DNA from: Gammaproteobacteria bacterium
GTDB lineage: Bacteria > Pseudomonadota > Gammaproteobacteria > Chromatiales > Sedimenticolaceae
DNA length: 7,474 bases
Assembly (NCBI GenBank): GCA_020445165.1
Contig: JAGRHE010000141.1
Span: 1 to 7,474, forward strand
Direction: 5' to 3'
Part shown: one piece after another, positions 5,757-7,474 of the stretch
Numbering within the stretch: position 1 is the first letter of the stretch
Layout of the letters: each line of letters opens with the position of its first letter
Program-made: the position numbers and the translations under genes
The notes under the pieces: generated by a model
What the model saw: the letters and a program-made list of their open reading frames with translations, nothing else
Told to the model about the DNA's origin: nothing
The model's database searches: none

Positions 5757-7474
5757 ATGAGTCTCGATGCAGATGACGAAATCCTCCAGGACTTCCTCGT
5801 AGAAGCGTCGGAGATCGTAGAGCAACTGGGCGAACAGCTGGTCGACCTCGAGCAGCGCCCGGATGATAGCGACCTGCTCAACGCGATCTTCCGCGGTTTC
5901 CACACCGTCAAGGGCGGTGCCGGTTTCCTGGCAATCACGCCGCTGGTCGATACCTGTCATCGCGCCGAGGATGTGTTCAACGTACTGCGCCAGGGACAGC
6001 GCACGGTAACACCAAGGCTGATGGATACGATCCTGCAGTCGCTGGATGTCGTCAACGACATGATGGAATCTATCCGCGAAGGCGAGATGCCGGAACCGGC
6101 CGACCCGGGACTGCTCGAAAACCTGGAAAAACTCGCTTCCCCTGACGATGGCAGTGAGGACGAACCGGCGGCCGCAGTGGCGACCGAAGAAGCTGAACAG
6201 GAGCAGGCGACCGCGGTGGTCGAAGCCGAACAGCCAGAGTCGGTCGCCCAGGCACCGACCGCACCGGGTGGCGACGATATTACCGAGGCCGAATTCGAAG
6301 CGCTGCTCGACGATCTGCACGGCAAGGGCAAGTTCTCGGCGGCGCCGGCAAAGCCGGCCGCGCAGGGGCCGGCGGTGCCGGCCGGCGATGAGATCACCGA
6401 CGAAGAATTCGAAAGCCTGCTCGACGAACTGCATGGCAAGGGAAAGCATGGTGGAAGTCCGGCTGCCGCAGTGAAGGTGAAGCCGACTGCACCTGACGAA
6501 ATCACCGACGACGAATTCGAATCCTTGCTCGACGAGTTACACGGCAAGGGCAAGTTCAGCGGTGCTGCCGCCGGAAGCGCGCCGGCAGCGCCGGCAAAGC
6601 CGGCGGAAAAAGCTCGACCGGCGAAAGCGGACGCAGCTGCAACGCCCAAGCCAGAGAAGGCAGCCGCTCCGGCATCCTCGCAGCCGAAGGCGGAAAAGGC
6701 CGCACCGGCTACGGCGCCGGCGGCCAAGACGCCAGCGGCCGGCGACGCAGCACGCAATGCGCCAAAGGTCGCCCAGGGCGAGACCACGGTGCGTGTCGAC
6801 ACCCAGCGTCTTGATGACATCATGAACATGGTGGGCGAACTGGTGCTGGTGCGTAACCGGCTGTCGACGCTGAAGACGACGATGGCGGACGAGGAACTGG
6901 CGAACGCGGTTGCCAACCTCGACGTGGTCACGGCCGATCTGCAGTTGTCGGTGATGAAGACCCGCATGCAGCCGGTCAAGAAGGTGTTCGGGCGTTTTCC
7001 GCGCGTCGTGCGCGACCTGGCCCGTAATCTCAAGAAGGACGTCGACCTGGTTTTGAACGGCGAGGAAACCGACCTCGACAAGAATCTGGTCGAGGCCCTT
7101 GCCGACCCGTTAGTTCACCTGGTGCGCAATGCCGTCGATCACGGCATCGAATCGCCGGAGGATCGTGAAGCGTCGGGCAAGCCACGGCGCGGTACGGTGA
7201 TCCTGTCTGCTGCGCAGGAAGGGGATCACATCCTGTTGTCGATCGAAGACGACGGCAAGGGAATGAACGCCGATGTGCTGCGGCGCAAGGCGGTCGAGAA
7301 GGGCATGATGGACGAGGATGCCGCCGCGCGTCTGGAAGACAAGGACTGCTACAACCTGATTTTCGCGCCCGGCTTCTCGACCAAGAGCGAGATCTCCGAC
7401 GTATCCGGGCGCGGTGTCGGCATGGACGTGGTCAAGACTCGCATCGCGCAGATGAATGGCACGGTGGAGATCGA
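5757..7474 (+). CDS. cheA: Chemotaxis histidine kinase CheA (3' end outside window), with triplicated linker motif and no evident P2 domain
   Basis: CheA autophosphorylates in receptor arrays and passes phosphate to CheY and CheB. The frame is open from ATG 5757 to the window end: 572 codons plus two bases. P1 (about 1-110) has the phosphoacceptor histidine H49 in GFHTVKGGAGF. From about 120 to 342 there is an acidic then Ala/Pro/Lys-rich linker with three copies of a motif of the type ITDDEFESLLDELHGKGK (173-194, 211-232, 247-268) and no recognisable P2. P3 starts at about 343 (TTVRVDTQRLDDIMNMVGEL). P4 shows the N box HLVRNAVDHGIE (454-465, N458), the G1 box DDGKGM (498-503), the F box region APGFSTK and the G2 box GRGVGMDVV (from 551). 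The end of P4 and the CheW-like P5 are missing. There is no strong ribosome binding site (a GGGG lies 9 bases before the ATG), so translation is probably coupled to cheZ, whose stop is 3 bases upstream. Confidence 0.96.
   Translation, partial: MSLDADDEILQDFLVEASEIVEQLGEQLVDLEQRPDDSDLLNAIFRGFHTVKGGAGFLAITPLVDTCHRAEDVFNVLRQGQRTVTPRLMDTILQSLDVVNDMMESIREGEMPEPADPGLLENLEKLASPDDGSEDEPAAAVATEEAEQEQATAVVEAEQPESVAQAPTAPGGDDITEAEFEALLDDLHGKGKFSAAPAKPAAQGPAVPAGDEITDEEFESLLDELHGKGKHGGSPAAAVKVKPTAPDEITDDEFESLLDELHGKGKFSGAAAGSAPAAPAKPAEKARPAKADAAATPKPEKAAAPASSQPKAEKAAPATAPAAKTPAAGDAARNAPKVAQGETTVRVDTQRLDDIMNMVGELVLVRNRLSTLKTTMADEELANAVANLDVVTADLQLSVMKTRMQPVKKVFGRFPRVVRDLARNLKKDVDLVLNGEETDLDKNLVEALADPLVHLVRNAVDHGIESPEDREASGKPRRGTVILSAAQEGDHILLSIEDDGKGMNADVLRRKAVEKGMMDEDAAARLEDKDCYNLIFAPGFSTKSEISDVSGRGVGMDVVKTRIAQMNGTVEI
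6273..6560 (+). repeat. Three 66-bp in-frame repeats in cheA encoding a D-x-I-T-x-x-E-F-E-x-L-L-D-x-L-H-G-K-G-K motif
   Basis: The copies are at 6273-6338, 6387-6452 and 6495-6560 (22 codons each), with starts 114 and 108 bases apart. All three share I-T, E-F-E, L-L-D, L-H-G-K-G-K at the same positions; copies 2 and 3 are identical at 19 of 22 residues. Each motif is an acidic amphipathic segment followed by a basic GKGK tail. The spacers are Ala/Pro/Lys-rich and unrelated to each other in length and detail. The layout suggests short binding motifs on a flexible tether. Confidence 0.9.
6561..6780 (+). other. Ala/Pro/Lys-rich low-complexity linker of CheA
   Basis: Residues 269-342 consist almost wholly of Ala, Pro and Lys with scattered Glu, Ser and Thr, including the loosely repeated blocks KPEKAAAPA and KAEKAAPAT. 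It joins the last linker motif to the P3 dimerisation domain and is predicted to be disordered and positively charged. It probably gives P1 and the motifs freedom to reach P4 and CheY. Confidence 0.8.

Noticed and set aside
5957..7081. A 374-codon open frame on the - strand opposite cheA (also 338 codons at 5433-6449)
   Set aside because: It is antisense to clear cheZ/cheA coding sequence, is Ser/Ala-rich low complexity, resembles no family, and arises from the high GC at third codon positions of the true frame.
1..7474. Mobile elements, CRISPR arrays, tRNA or rRNA genes
   Set aside because: None seen; the window is nearly fully covered by housekeeping flagellar and chemotaxis genes.

Overview
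This window is a stretch of a flagellar and chemotaxis gene cluster from a high-GC gammaproteobacterium. All genes lie on the + strand in the order flhA (5' end outside the window), flhF, fleN/flhG, fliA, cheY, cheZ, cheA (3' end outside the window). FlhF plus FleN indicates a polar flagellum, CheZ indicates a beta- or gammaproteobacterium, and the order matches the block known from Pseudomonas and from gammaproteobacterial purple-sulfur and sulfur-oxidising lineages. The exact genus cannot be fixed from the sequence; a non-Pseudomonas gammaproteobacterium such as a Chromatiales-type organism is only a guess.

Layout: 1-1632 encodes the C-terminal four fifths of the export-gate protein FlhA. 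A 42-base gap with a small hairpin leads to flhF (1675-2859), the SRP-type GTPase that marks the pole for flagellar assembly. fleN (2840-3733) overlaps flhF by 20 bases and encodes the MinD-type ATPase that limits flagellar number. fliA (GTG start at 3730) overlaps the fleN stop by 4 bases and encodes sigma-28. The only sizeable gap (4486-4599) carries a good sigma-28-type promoter, so the fliA product probably drives the chemotaxis genes just downstream: cheY (best start a TTG at 4600), cheZ (best start 5004) and cheA (from 5757 to the window end). cheY, cheZ and cheA are separated by 17 and 3 bases and look like one transcription unit.

How the genes work together: FlhA is part of the export gate, FlhF and FleN set the place and number of flagella, and FliA switches on late genes including the signalling proteins. 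CheA phosphorylates CheY, CheY-P acts on the motor switch, and CheZ removes the phosphate.

Most of the window is conventional. The most interesting part is the CheA linker. Where E. coli CheA carries a folded CheY-binding P2 domain, this protein has three near-identical 22-residue acidic/amphipathic motifs (6273-6560) in a low-complexity Ala/Pro/Lys linker. The motifs resemble the CheY-binding tail of the neighbouring CheZ and the N-terminal CheY-binding peptide of FliM, suggesting a multivalent docking array. A second oddity is a sharp local drop in GC with different codon choice inside flhA (about 1291-1390).
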